NCBI RefSeq assembly: GCF_000739085.1 | Contig: NZ_CP009110.1 | Coordinates: forward strand, 2,728,001-2,792,000 | From: Amycolatopsis methanolica 239 | GTDB taxonomy: Bacteria; Actinomycetota; Actinomycetes; Mycobacteriales; Pseudonocardiaceae | Length of the DNA: 64,000 nt | Direction: 5' to 3' | In this document: positions 31,108 to 40,615 of the stretch, in pieces | How positions within the stretch are numbered: the first letter of the stretch is position 1 | How the letters are laid out: every line of letters begins with the position of its first letter | The notes under the pieces: generated by a model | What the model saw: the letters and a program-made list of their open reading frames with translations, nothing else | Database searches by the model: none | What the model was told of the DNA's origin: nothing | Translations under genes and position numbers: made by a program

Positions 31108-32490
31108 CTACACGATCGCCATCAGGATCGCGGACATCGCGAACCCCGACACGGACAGGATGGTCTCCAGGACGGTCCAGGTCTTGAGCGTTTCCCCGAC
31201 GGTCAGCCCGAAGTACCGCGACACGATCCAGAACCCGCCGTCGTTGACGTGCGAGGCGATGATCGACCCGGCGGCGATCGCGACCACGATCAGCGCCAGC
31301 TGCGCCTGCGAGTACCCGGCATCGGCCAGGCTCGGCGCGATGATGCCGCCGGTGGTCACGATCGCGACCGTCGCCGAACCCTGCGCGAGCCGCAGCCCGC
31401 AGCTGATCACGTAGGCGGCCGCGATCACCGGCAGGCCACCGGCCTGCAGCGAGTCGGCCACCGCCTTGCCGATCCCGGTCGCCGACAGCACCGCGCCGAA
31501 GAACGCGCCCGCGCCCACCACCAGCAGCAGCATCGCCACCGGGCGCAGCGCGGCGGCCGACAGCGCGGACAGCTCCTTGCCGGTCATCCCGCGGCGCGTG
31601 CCCAGCAGCCAGGACGCGAGCAGCACGGCGATCGTGAGCGCCACCGCCGGCGTGCCGACGAACGCCGCCACCCCCGCGGCCGCGGAGTTCTTCGGCAGCC
31701 AGATGCTGCCGAACGTGCCGGCCAGGATCAGCACCAGCGGCACCGCGATGATGGCCGACACCAGCCCCAGTGACGGCCCGGATTCGTCCTCGCCGTCGTC
31801 GTCGACGATCATCTCGGTGGGCACCTCGATGTTCATCCGCTTGCCGATCCACGACGGGAACACCACGCCGGCGAGGAACCACGCGGGCAGGCCGCACACC
31901 GCGCCCATCAGGATGATCCAGCCGAGGTCGACGTGCAGCAGCCCGGCCGCGGCCACCGGGCCCGGGTGCGGCGGGATGAACGCGTGCGTCATGGACAGCC
32001 CGGCCAGCAGCGGCAGGCAGTACAGCAGCAGCGACCGGCCGCCCTGGCGTGCGGCGACGTACACCAGCGGCGCCAGCACGAAGATACCGATGTCGAAGAA
32101 CACCGGGACCCCGAAGATCAGGCCGGCCAGGCCCATCGCCAGCGGCGCGCGCTTCTCGCCGAAGGCCCGCAGCAGCGCGCCGGTGAGCACCCGCGCCCCG
32201 CCGGACTTCTCCAGGATCGCGCCGAGCAGCGTGCCGAGCCCGATGATCGCGGCGATGTGGCCGAGGATCCCGCCGAAACCCTTTTCCAGCAACGAGTCCG
32301 ACGTCTTCTGCGCGGTGCCGACGATCGTGCCGACCGGCAGCCCGGCCGCCAGCGCGGTGAGCAGCCCGACGATGATCAGGGCGATGAACGGTTCGGTCTT
32401 GAACCGGATGATCATGACCAGCAGGACGGCGATCGACACCGCCGCGAGCGTGAGCAGCCCCCCGGTGGAGTGCTGCAGCCAGTCGATCAA
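31108..32490 (-). CDS. Gluconate-type (GntP family) permease
   Basis: 460-aa secondary transporter with 12 or so membrane segments. GntP landmarks: LALI-like FIALIIVGLLTALAAGLPVG, GFGGILGHIAAIIGLGTLLG, FDIGIFVLAPLVY, LSMTHAFIPPHPGPVAAAG and SHVNDGGFWIVSRYFGL. Translation starts at TTG 32490, five bases after AGGAGG, and the TTG overlaps the stop of the upstream D-aminoacylase (TTGA), so it is coupled. In this context it may import D-amino acids, N-acyl-D-amino acids or hydroxy acids rather than gluconate; that is inference. Confidence 0.92.
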   Translation of the reverse strand: MIDWLQHSTGGLLTLAAVSIAVLLVMIIRFKTEPFIALIIVGLLTALAAGLPVGTIVGTAQKTSDSLLEKGFGGILGHIAAIIGLGTLLGAILEKSGGARVLTGALLRAFGEKRAPLAMGLAGLIFGVPVFFDIGIFVLAPLVYVAARQGGRSLLLYCLPLLAGLSMTHAFIPPHPGPVAAAGLLHVDLGWIILMGAVCGLPAWFLAGVVFPSWIGKRMNIEVPTEMIVDDDGEDESGPSLGLVSAIIAVPLVLILAGTFGSIWLPKNSAAAGVAAFVGTPAVALTIAVLLASWLLGTRRGMTGKELSALSAAALRPVAMLLLVVGAGAFFGAVLSATGIGKAVADSLQAGGLPVIAAAYVISCGLRLAQGSATVAIVTTGGIIAPSLADAGYSQAQLALIVVAIAAGSIIASHVNDGGFWIVSRYFGLTVGETLKTWTVLETILSVSGFAMSAILMAIV

Positions 32491-34067
32491 GCGGACCTCC
32501 TGAGGGAACGGCCGGCGAGCGCGCCGGTGGGCCTGCCGTCGTCGATGGCCGCGACGCCGTTGACGAAGACGTAGGGGATGCCCGCGGCCTGCTGCCGCGG
32601 GGCGCCGAAGGTGGCCGTGTCGGCCACGGTGTCCGGGTCGAACAGCACCAGGTCGGCGGCGTACCCCGGCTTCACCAGCCCGCGGTCGGTCAGCCGCAGC
32701 CGTCGCGCGGCCCGCCCGGTCAGGTGCGCGACGCAGTCGGCGAGGTCGAGCACGCGGAGTTCCCGCACGTACCGGGCGAGGTAGCGGGGGAAGGTGCCCC
32801 AGGCCCGCGGGTGCGGCCGGTCGCCGACCAGCAGGCCGTCGCTGCCGCCGGTGTGCGTGCGGTGCCGCATGATCGCCTGCACGTTCTCCTCGTGCCCGAC
32901 GTGCATCAGGCACGAGGTGCCGAGCCGTTCGGAGACCAGCACCTCGAAGTACAGCCGCGCGGCGGGCACCCCGGCGCGGCGGGCGGACTCGGCGACCGAA
33001 AGCCCGACCAGGTGGGCGTTCTCGGCCTTGCGCACGCCGTTGATCTCGATGCACTCCCAGTCGATCGGCACGCCGTGCGCGCCGTCGGAACCGGTTTCCT
33101 CGATCTCGGCGCGGATTCGCTCCCGCGTCTCCGGATCGGCGAGCCGCGCGAGTGTCGCGTCGATCCCGCCCTCGGCCGCCCAGCTCGGTAGCAGCGCGGA
33201 CAGGTAGGTCGCGCCGGGCAGGTACGGGTAGGTGTCGAGGGTGATGTCGACGCCGTCGTCGAGCGCGGCGTCCAGCAGCCGCAGCAGATCCGGCGCCCGG
33301 CCCTTGTTGACGGAGAAGTTCATGGTGGCATGCGCCAGGTGCAGCGGGCACTTCGCGCGGCGGCACACCTCGACCATCTCCGCGAACGCCTCCAGCGCGC
33401 CCTTGCCGTAGCTGCGGTGGTGCGGGCTGTAGTAGCCGCCGCGCGCGCCGACCACCTCGCACAGCGCGACCAGTTCGTCGTCACTGGCGTACATGCCCGG
33501 GGTGTAGGTCAGGCCCGAGGACATGCCGACCGCGCCCTCGTCCAGGCCCGTCGCGATCAGCTCGCGCATCCGGTCCAGTTCGGACTCTGTGGCCGGCCGG
33601 TCGTCGAACCCGACGGCCAGCATCCGGACGGTGCCCTGCGGCACCAGGTAGGCCGCGTTGACGGCGACGCCGCGGTCGAGCCGGTCCAGGTACTCGCCGA
33701 CCGAGCGCCAGTTCCAGTCGAACCCGGGCGGGTCGTCGTTCCAGCCGGCGAGCTGCTCGCGCAGCGCGGCCAGCGTGGCGTCGTCGACCGGGGCGTAGGA
33801 CAGCCCGTCCTGGCCGAGCACCTCGGTGGTCACGCCCTGGGACACCTTCGCGAGGTGGTCCGGCGCGGCGAGCAGCTGCAGGTCGGAGTGCGAGTGCATG
33901 TCGACGAAACCGGGCGCGAGCACCAGCCCGTCCGCGTCGATCACCCGCGTGCCCGTCAGGCCTGGGCCGATGTCCGCGATCCGGCCGCTATCGACGCCGA
34001 CGTCGGCCCGGAACAGGGTGGCGCCGGTGCCGTCGGCGATCCGCGCGCCACGCAGAACGAGGTCCAT
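32487..34067 (-). CDS. N-acyl-D-amino-acid deacylase (D-aminoacylase)
   Basis: 526-aa amidohydrolase-superfamily enzyme that removes the acyl group from N-acyl-D-amino acids. The metal-binding PGFVDMHSHSDLQLL, the GHxxxR-like HLAHATMNFSVNKG, DTYPYLPGATYLSALLP and the C-terminal PGYAADLVLFDPDTV are typical, and the length is close to characterised enzymes (about 480-530). ATG 34067 follows nine bases after the deaminase stop. It is the middle gene of a three-gene operon with a PLP deaminase and GntP permease. Confidence 0.93.
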   Translation of the reverse strand: MDLVLRGARIADGTGATLFRADVGVDSGRIADIGPGLTGTRVIDADGLVLAPGFVDMHSHSDLQLLAAPDHLAKVSQGVTTEVLGQDGLSYAPVDDATLAALREQLAGWNDDPPGFDWNWRSVGEYLDRLDRGVAVNAAYLVPQGTVRMLAVGFDDRPATESELDRMRELIATGLDEGAVGMSSGLTYTPGMYASDDELVALCEVVGARGGYYSPHHRSYGKGALEAFAEMVEVCRRAKCPLHLAHATMNFSVNKGRAPDLLRLLDAALDDGVDITLDTYPYLPGATYLSALLPSWAAEGGIDATLARLADPETRERIRAEIEETGSDGAHGVPIDWECIEINGVRKAENAHLVGLSVAESARRAGVPAARLYFEVLVSERLGTSCLMHVGHEENVQAIMRHRTHTGGSDGLLVGDRPHPRAWGTFPRYLARYVRELRVLDLADCVAHLTGRAARRLRLTDRGLVKPGYAADLVLFDPDTVADTATFGAPRQQAAGIPYVFVNGVAAIDDGRPTGALAGRSLRRSA

Positions 34068-34076
34068 TGTGGACTC

Positions 34077-35378
34077 CTAGAAGTAGGTGCGGACGAAGTC
34101 GACGACGGTGTCGCCGTCGACCACCGGCAGCAGCTGCCACTTGTCGAACACGGTGCACGGGTGGGACAGGCCGAGCCCGACCCAGTCGCCGACCCGCAGC
34201 GGCGAATCCGGTGGCAGCGCGACGAAGGCGTGCTGGTCGTTGAGCGCGGTGACGGTGTGGCCGGCCAGCTTCGCCGCCGGTTCGCCGGGACGCCGGTGCC
34301 ACTGCGGCTTGGGCAGGCCCTCGTCGAAGGAGGCGTCCCGCTTGCCCAGGGTCAGCAGGGCGAGGTCGTCCGTCGGACGCGAGGTGACCTGGGCCCAGGC
34401 GCGCAGCGCGGAGCGCAACTGCGGGGTCCCGTCGATGCGCGGCTGCTCGCCGAGCGGGGAGATGCCGCGGTAGAAGCCGTCGTCGTGGGTCAGGTACGCG
34501 CCGCTGCGCAGGACCGGCACCACCGGCAGGCCGTCCCAGTCCCCGGTGAGCGCGGCGGCGACCTGGTCGAAGTAGGCGCTGCCGCCTGCCGTGACGATCA
34601 CCTGGTCCAGCCCGGCGAACAGGCCGCGCCGGCCGATCGCGACGGTGAGCTCGCGCAGGCGCCCGAGGTAGGTGTCGACCGTTCGCCGCGACTCCGGACC
34701 CGGGTCGTGGGCCAGCGCGCCCTCGTAGCCGCCGGTGCCTGCCAGCCGCAGGGCCGGGCTCGCGTGCGCGGCTTCGGCGATCGCCAGCGCCGTGTCCAGG
34801 TCCCGCGCACCGGTGCGCCCGTCGTCGCCGCCCAGCTCGACCAGCACGTCGACCTGGCGGCGCCTCCCGCGCAGCGCCTCGGTCATCAGGTCGACCGACG
34901 CGACCGAGTCGACCCAGCAGCTGAACTCGAACTCCGGGTGCGCGTCCAGTTCCGCGCCGAGCCAGCGCAGCGCGGCGGGGTCGACGAGCTGGTTGGCCAG
35001 CAGGACCCGGGACACGCCGAAGGCGCGGTAGATCCGCAGCTGGCTCGCGTTGGCGGCGGTGAGGCCCCACGCGCCGTGCTCCGCCTGCCGCGCGAACAGC
35101 TGCGGCGCCATCGTGGTCTTGCCGTGCGGCGCGAGCCGGACGCCGGCCTGGGCGCACCACTCCGCCATGGTCCGCAGGTTGTGCTCCATCGCGTCCGCCT
35201 CCAGCACCACCACCGGCCCGACGAAACCGCCGCTGAACAGGCCGGGCCGGCGCGCGGCGGCCTCGGCGAGGGTGAGCCCCCAGAGGTCGGCGGGGAGGGA
35301 TTTGAACCGCCAGTCGAGCCGTTCGCCCGCGATCGCCGCCAGCGCGGCCGGGTCGAGGGTGCAGTCGGAGGAAGCCAT
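34077..35378 (-). CDS. Amino acid deaminase, D-threonine aldolase/D-serine dehydratase-like (fold type III PLP)
   Basis: 433-aa PLP enzyme of the alanine-racemase-like fold. The cofactor lysine is in LAPHGKTTMAPQLF (about residue 75). VDVLVELGGDDGRTG and VIVTAGGSAYFDQ line the phosphate site, and the C-terminal GLGLSHPCTVFDKWQLLPVV carries the conserved His/Cys metal site of D-serine dehydratase-like members. It probably deaminates the D-amino acid released by the neighbouring deacylase. ATG 35378 is supported by the family start. Divergent from the IclR regulator. Confidence 0.88.
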   Translation of the reverse strand: MASSDCTLDPAALAAIAGERLDWRFKSLPADLWGLTLAEAAARRPGLFSGGFVGPVVVLEADAMEHNLRTMAEWCAQAGVRLAPHGKTTMAPQLFARQAEHGAWGLTAANASQLRIYRAFGVSRVLLANQLVDPAALRWLGAELDAHPEFEFSCWVDSVASVDLMTEALRGRRRQVDVLVELGGDDGRTGARDLDTALAIAEAAHASPALRLAGTGGYEGALAHDPGPESRRTVDTYLGRLRELTVAIGRRGLFAGLDQVIVTAGGSAYFDQVAAALTGDWDGLPVVPVLRSGAYLTHDDGFYRGISPLGEQPRIDGTPQLRSALRAWAQVTSRPTDDLALLTLGKRDASFDEGLPKPQWHRRPGEPAAKLAGHTVTALNDQHAFVALPPDSPLRVGDWVGLGLSHPCTVFDKWQLLPVVDGDTVVDFVRTYF

Positions 35379-35386
35379 TCGAACTC

Positions 35387-35418
35387 CGTTGCGTGTTGTG
35401 CAACGCACGTTGCGCAAA
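35387..35418. promoter_or_regulatory. Repeated GTTGnGCAA operator sites between deaminase and iclR
   Basis: In the 91-bp divergent gap lie CGTTGCGTG (35387-35395), the palindrome GTTGTGCAAC (35395-35404) and GTTGCGCAAA (35409-35418, containing the perfect TTGCGCAA). The two full boxes are 14 bases apart. Such paired short palindromes are usual for IclR-family regulators, and the adjacent gene encodes one. Binding is inferred. Confidence 0.6.
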
Positions 35419-35440
35419 ATGAATGCGATAGGTGTAGCAT
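35410..35440 (+). promoter_or_regulatory. Candidate promoter of the iclR-ridA transcript
   Basis: TTGCGC (35410-35415) and TAGCAT (35435-35440) are 19 bases apart and resemble actinobacterial -35 and -10 elements. The -35 lies inside the second operator box, so regulator binding would block its own promoter. Confidence 0.45.
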
Positions 35441-35469
35441 CCGGTTCGTGGCAGGTCAATGGAGCGAAC

Positions 35470-36213
35470 GTGAGCCAGAGTCTTGATCGCGGGCTGAGCC
35501 TGCTGACCGCGCTCGCCGGCGGCGCGAGCACCCTGGACGAGCTCGCCGACGCGCTCGGCGTGCACAAGTCGACGGTGCTGCGGCTGCTGCGCACCCTGGA
35601 GGCGCAGCACTTCGTGCAGCGCGAGGGCGCGCGGCACTACCGGCTCGGCAGCGCCCTGTTCGACCTGGCCAACCGCGCGCTGGAGGGCCGGGACGTGCGG
35701 CGCGAGTCCGCGCCCGCGCTGGCCGCGCTCAACGACCGCACCGGGCACACCGTGCACCTGGCCACCTACGAGGACGGCGAGGTCGTCTACGTCGACAAGT
35801 ACGAGGGCAGGCATAGCGTGCGGATGTACTCGCGCGTGGGCAAGCGCGCGCCGCTGCACTGCACGGCGGTCGGCAAGGTCCTGGTGGCCGCACTGCCGGA
35901 GGCCCAGCGGTTGAAGGTCGCGCGCGGCCTGGACTACCCGCGGCTGACCGCGAACACGATCACCACGGCCGAGGAGTACCTGGCCGAGCTCGCGCGGGTC
36001 GCGGAGCGCGGGTACGCGGTGGACAACGCCGAGCACGAGGACTTCATCCACTGCGTGGCCGCGCCGGTGCGCGGCCCGGGCGGGGCGGTGCTCGCGGCGG
36101 TGTCCCTGTCGGTGCCGAAGGTGCTGCTGGACTACGACGGCCTGCTGGCGCTGTTGCCGGACCTGCGGGCCGCCGCCGAGGACGCGTCCACCCACAACGG
36201 GTGGACCCGATGA
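35470..36213 (+). CDS. IclR-family transcriptional regulator of the D-amino-acid cluster
   Basis: 247 aa, the full IclR length. Winged helix: LDRGLSLLTALAGGASTLDE and LGVHKSTVLRLLRTLEAQHF. Effector domain: HTVHLATYEDGEVVYVDKYE, PLHCTAVGKVLVAAL, ERGYAVDNAEHEDFIHCVAA and AAVSLSVPK. GTG 35470 is chosen because GGAG lies seven bases upstream and the HTH begins directly. Divergent from the deaminase-deacylase-permease operon and followed 15 bases later by ridA; it very likely controls both directions through the boxes at 35387-35418. Confidence 0.93.
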   Translation: MSQSLDRGLSLLTALAGGASTLDELADALGVHKSTVLRLLRTLEAQHFVQREGARHYRLGSALFDLANRALEGRDVRRESAPALAALNDRTGHTVHLATYEDGEVVYVDKYEGRHSVRMYSRVGKRAPLHCTAVGKVLVAALPEAQRLKVARGLDYPRLTANTITTAEEYLAELARVAERGYAVDNAEHEDFIHCVAAPVRGPGGAVLAAVSLSVPKVLLDYDGLLALLPDLRAAAEDASTHNGWTR

Positions 36214-36228
36214 GGAAGGAACCCCTAC

Positions 36229-36609
36229 ATGGCGAAGGTCGCGATCACCACGGAGAACGCCCCCAAGGCCGCGGCGAACTACTCACCGGCGGTGCGCAAG
36301 GGCAACATCCTCCAGCTGGCCGGGCAGGTCGCGTTCGACCCGAAGACCGGTGAGGTCGTCGGCGACTCCGTGGGTGAGCAGACGCGCCAGGTGTTCCGGA
36401 ACCTGGAGGCGGTGCTCACCGAGGCCGGCGCCGGCTGGGAGGACGTCGTGATGGTCCGCGCGTACCTCACGGACACCGGCCACTTCGCCGAGTTCAACGA
36501 GGTCTACAACCAGCTCATCCCCGAGCCGTACCCGGCCCGCACCACGGTGTACGTCGGGCTGCCGAAGGGGCTGCTGGTGGAGATCGACCTGCTGGCAGTG
36601 GTGGACTGA
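36229..36609 (+). CDS. RidA-family enamine/imine deaminase
   Basis: 126 aa, standard RidA length. It hydrolyses reactive 2-aminoacrylate-type enamines released by PLP-dependent deaminases. Family marks: YSPAVRKGNILQLAGQVAFD, the QTRQVFRNLEAVL helix, and the catalytic Arg in EPYPARTTVYVG with the last EIDLLAVV. AGGAAGG lies about nine bases before ATG 36229. Encoded with the regulator of a D-amino-acid deaminase cluster, it probably protects the cell from that deaminase's product. Confidence 0.92.
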   Translation: MAKVAITTENAPKAAANYSPAVRKGNILQLAGQVAFDPKTGEVVGDSVGEQTRQVFRNLEAVLTEAGAGWEDVVMVRAYLTDTGHFAEFNEVYNQLIPEPYPARTTVYVGLPKGLLVEIDLLAVVD

Positions 36610-36637
36610 TTTCCCGGCCGCTTCGAGGCCGATGTGA

Positions 36638-36670
36638 AAACGACCGGCAGGGAGTCCCTGCCGGTCGTTT
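36638..36670. terminator. Rho-independent bidirectional terminator
   Basis: A 15-bp perfect stem, AAACGACCGGCAGGG (36638-36652) and its complement (36656-36670), with an AGT loop and A/T ends on both sides. It lies between ridA and the convergent DUF1844 gene and can serve both. Confidence 0.85.
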
Positions 36671-36702
36671 CCGCCGACGTCGTCGTTCTGCGGGCCGTCT
36701 CG

Positions 36703-37071
36703 TCAGTGGACGGGGCCGGTGTACTTCTCGCCCGGGCCCTCGCCCGGCGCGTCCGGCACGGCCGAGGCCTCCCGGAACGCCTTCTGCAGCGACTGCAGCC
36801 CGTCCCGCAGGGGAGCGGCGTGCACGCCGAGGTATTCGGCCGAGGCGGTGACCAGGCCGGCCAGCGCGGTGATCAGCCTGCGGGCCTCGTCGAGGTCGCG
36901 GTGCGGGCTGGTGTCCGGGTCCTCGTCGGCGAGCCCGAGCCGCTCGGCCGCCGCGGACAGCAGCATCACCGCGGCCCTGCTGATGACCTCGACGCTGGGG
37001 ATGTCCTGCAGGTCGCGGACGGGCGGGGAAATATCGCCCGGGTCGGGCGCGTTGGAACCATCGTCAAGCAC
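36703..37071 (-). CDS. DUF1844 family protein
   Basis: 122-aa helical protein upstream of infC, as in many actinobacteria. Core motifs: [23 protein letters not shown] followed by a variable acidic stretch, [20 protein letters not shown] and [16 protein letters not shown]. No catalytic motif is known for the domain. GTG 37071 begins with an acidic leader ([12 protein letters not shown]). It is divergent from infC with a 268-base gap. Function unknown. Confidence 0.85.
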   Translation of the reverse strand: MLDDGSNAPDPGDISPPVRDLQDIPSVEVISRAAVMLLSAAAERLGLADEDPDTSPHRDLDEARRLITALAGLVTASAEYLGVHAAPLRDGLQSLQKAFREASAVPDAPGEGPGEKYTGPVH

Positions 37072-37240
37072 GTCTGGTACCCTTCCACGTGCGACCAGTC
37101 CCCGAGGAATCGGGGGCGGCAAGTGGAGCCCCGCTCCCACCCGAGTCGCCGCACGAGGCGGCCGGGTCCGGTCCCGCCCATGGGCATTGTCTGTGGGCGG
37201 CGGAACGTTCGTCGTAGCCGTCGGACGTGATCGGAAAGCA

Positions 37241-37279
37241 GGGCCCCGCATCCCGGCCGAGAGGTCAGGGACGGGGCCC
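37241..37279 (+). promoter_or_regulatory. Hairpin in the infC 5' leader
   Basis: GGGCCCCG (37241-37248) pairs with CGGGGCCC (37272-37279), leaving 60 bases to the infC start. A long GC-rich leader with a hairpin before infC-rpmI-rplT fits a post-transcriptional control region, as known for this operon in other bacteria, but no known Rfam-type element is recognised here. Confidence 0.4.
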
Positions 37280-37339
37280 GTGGTATGTGGGCACCAGGTC
37301 GAGCAGGCTAGACAACACACCTCGGACCAAGGAGGCCAC

Positions 37340-37894
37340 ATCAGCGCCGAGACACGCATCAACGAACGCATCCGCGTTCCCGAGGTCCGGCTCGTCGGAC
37401 CGAACGGCGAACAGGTCGGCATCGTCCGGATCGAGGATGCGCTCAGGCTCGCCCAGGAAGCGGATCTCGACCTCGTCGAGGTCGCCCCGCAGGCGCGCCC
37501 GCCGGTCTGCAAGCTCATGGACTTCGGCAAGTTCAAGTACGAGAGCGCGCAGAAGGCCCGCGAGTCACGCCGTAACCAGCAGCTCACCGTCATCAAAGAG
37601 CAGAAGCTGCGCCCGAAGATCGACCAGCACGACTACGAGACGAAGAAGGGGCACGTGTCCCGCTTCCTCGCCGCGGGGAACAAGGTCAAGGTGACCATCA
37701 TGTTCCGCGGTCGTGAGCAGTCGAGGCCGGAGCTGGGTTTCCGGCTGCTGCAGAAGCTCTCCGAGGACGTGGCCGAGCTCGGTTACGTGGAGGCGTCCCC
37801 GAAGCAGGACGGCCGCAACATGATCATGGTGCTGGCTCCGCACAAGAACGCCAAGCCCAAGCAGAAGGCCGCCAAGGAACCCGTCGACTCCTGA
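37340..37894 (+). CDS. infC: Translation initiation factor IF-3 (AUC start)
   Basis: 184-aa IF-3, which prevents premature 30S-50S joining and proofreads start codons. It opens [19 protein letters not shown], and has the linker-to-C-domain block [31 protein letters not shown] and [18 protein letters not shown]. The homologous start is ATC at 37340, preceded by AGGAGG with a four-base gap; no ATG or GTG lies there. An in-frame GTG 66 bases upstream would add non-conserved residues. An AUC start lets IF-3 repress its own translation, as with AUU in E. coli. First gene of infC-rpmI-rplT. Confidence 0.95.
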   Translation: MSAETRINERIRVPEVRLVGPNGEQVGIVRIEDALRLAQEADLDLVEVAPQARPPVCKLMDFGKFKYESAQKARESRRNQQLTVIKEQKLRPKIDQHDYETKKGHVSRFLAAGNKVKVTIMFRGREQSRPELGFRLLQKLSEDVAELGYVEASPKQDGRNMIMVLAPHKNAKPKQKAAKEPVDS

Positions 37895-37966
37895 CGGGCG
37901 CCGCGACCGACGCAGTTCGCAGCACACCGGATCTCCGGTGTGCTGCACCATGAAAGAGAGCACTCA

Positions 37967-38161
37967 ATGCCGAAGATGAAGACGCACAGCGGGACCTCGA
38001 AGCGGATTCGGGTCACCGGCAGCGGCAAGCTTCGCCGCCAGAAGGCCGGCCGTCGCCACCTGATGGAGAAGAAGTCGAGCCGCGTCACCCGCCGCCTGGA
38101 GGGCACCGGCGAGGTCGCCAAGAACGACGTCAGCCGGGTCAAGCGGCTCCTCGGCCGCTGA
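37967..38161 (+). CDS. rpmI: 50S ribosomal protein L35
   Basis: 64-aa basic ribosomal protein. It begins [20 protein letters not shown] and continues with [12 protein letters not shown] and the C-terminal VKRLLGR, all L35 standards. ATG 37967 is preceded by AAAGAGAG. It lies 72 bases after infC and 70 before rplT, the universal operon order. Confidence 0.97.
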   Translation: MPKMKTHSGTSKRIRVTGSGKLRRQKAGRRHLMEKKSSRVTRRLEGTGEVAKNDVSRVKRLLGR

Positions 38162-38231
38162 CGCCTCTCCTCTTCCGCCGTAAACCCCCCGGGGCGCCGA
38201 CCGCGCCCCCTGAGATCGACAGGACGGACCC

Positions 38232-38618
38232 GTGGCACGCGTCAAGCGGGCGGTCAACGCCCAGAAGAAGCGTCGCGCAACTCTCGAACTGGCCAGCGGT
38301 TACCGCGGCCAGCGCTCGCGGCTGTACCGCAAGGCGAAGGAGCAGATGCTCCACTCGCTCAACTACGCCTACCGGGACCGCCGTGCCCGCAAGGGTGACT
38401 TCCGCCAGCTGTGGATCACCCGCATCAACGCGGCCGCCCGCCAGAACGGCGTGACCTACAACCGCTTCATCCAGGGCCTCAAGGCCGCTGGTGTCGAGGT
38501 CGACCGCAAGATCCTCGCCGACCTCGCCGTCAACGACCCCGCGGCGTTCACCGCGCTGGCCGAGCTGGCGAAGCAGAACGTGACGACCGGGCCGAGCGAC
38601 GAGAAGAAGTCGGCCTGA
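38232..38618 (+). CDS. rplT: 50S ribosomal protein L20
   Basis: 128-aa ribosomal protein binding 23S rRNA domain II and needed for 50S assembly. Landmarks: [58 protein letters not shown] and the C-terminal [10 protein letters not shown]. It starts at GTG 38232. Its last four bases overlap the probable start of the rRNA methyltransferase gene. Confidence 0.97.
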   Translation: MARVKRAVNAQKKRRATLELASGYRGQRSRLYRKAKEQMLHSLNYAYRDRRARKGDFRQLWITRINAAARQNGVTYNRFIQGLKAAGVEVDRKILADLAVNDPAAFTALAELAKQNVTTGPSDEKKSA

Positions 38619-39451
38619 GCGAGCACACCGATCTGACCAGGCCCGGGGCGGCTCCGTTCACCGAACGGACCCCCCGGGTCGTTGCTGCGCGGCGCCTCAC
38701 GCGCCGCGCCGAGCGCGACAAGACCGGCCGGTTCCTCGCCGAAGGCGCCAACGCCGTCGGCGCGGCACTGGCCCGCGATCCCGGCGCGGTGCACGAGCTG
38801 TTCGTCACCGACCGCGCCGCGCAGGCACACCCGGACCTGGTCAACGCCGCGGCCGAAGCGGGCGTGCGGGTCTCGCCGATCACCGACCGCGCCGCGGCCG
38901 GGTTGTCGGAAACCGTGACGCCGCAAGGGATCGTCGCCGTCTGCGCACTGCTCGACCGGCCCCTCGATGGACTGCTCGGCAGCACCGCCCGGCTGGTCGC
39001 CGTGCTCGACGGTGTGGCCGATCCCGGCAATGCGGGCACCGTCATCCGGGTCGCCGACGCGGCGGGCGCCGACGCGGTCATCCTCACCGGCGACAGCGTC
39101 GACCCGCACAACGGCAAATGCGTCCGCGCCTCCGCGGGCAGTCTCTTCCACCTCCCTCTCGCGCGGGTGCGCGACACCGCCACGGCGCTCGCCGCCTGCC
39201 GCGAGGCCGGGCTGTGCCTGCTCGGCGCCCACGGCTACGCCGAGACCGAGCTGGGATCGGTCGACGCCGCCGCGCCCACCGCCTGGGTCTTCGGCAACGA
39301 GGCCCACGGGCTCTCGCCCGAGGTCCTCGCCGCCGTCGACCTGCCCGTGCGGATTCCGCTCTACGGCGCGGCTGAGAGCCTCAACCTGGCCACGGCGGCC
39401 GCCGTGTGCCTCTACACCAGCGCGATGGCGGCCCGTCGTCCGGCCGGGTGA
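38615..39451 (+). CDS. TrmH/SpoU-family RNA 2'-O-methyltransferase
   Basis: 278-aa SPOUT methyltransferase using SAM to methylate rRNA or tRNA ribose. The N-terminal substrate-binding domain ([19 protein letters not shown]) is followed by the knot: [20 protein letters not shown] (motif 1), [15 protein letters not shown] (motif 2) and [18 protein letters not shown] (motif 3). No ATG/GTG/TTG is available before the conserved part. The likely start is CTG 38615, overlapping the rplT stop as CTGA, so translation would be coupled. Gene order L20-TrmH-pheS is usual in actinomycetes. Confidence 0.9.
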   Translation: MSEHTDLTRPGAAPFTERTPRVVAARRLTRRAERDKTGRFLAEGANAVGAALARDPGAVHELFVTDRAAQAHPDLVNAAAEAGVRVSPITDRAAAGLSETVTPQGIVAVCALLDRPLDGLLGSTARLVAVLDGVADPGNAGTVIRVADAAGADAVILTGDSVDPHNGKCVRASAGSLFHLPLARVRDTATALAACREAGLCLLGAHGYAETELGSVDAAAPTAWVFGNEAHGLSPEVLAAVDLPVRIPLYGAAESLNLATAAAVCLYTSAMAARRPAG

Positions 39452-39493
39452 CGCGCCGGTCCCGGATCGCGATCGCCTAGAATCCACCGGTAA

Positions 39494-40615
<1,122 letters not shown>

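Noticed and set aside
33330..35486. 718-codon plus-strand frame opposite the D-aminoacylase and deaminase
   Set aside because: Shadow frame; opposite strand encodes two clear enzymes in an overlapping operon.
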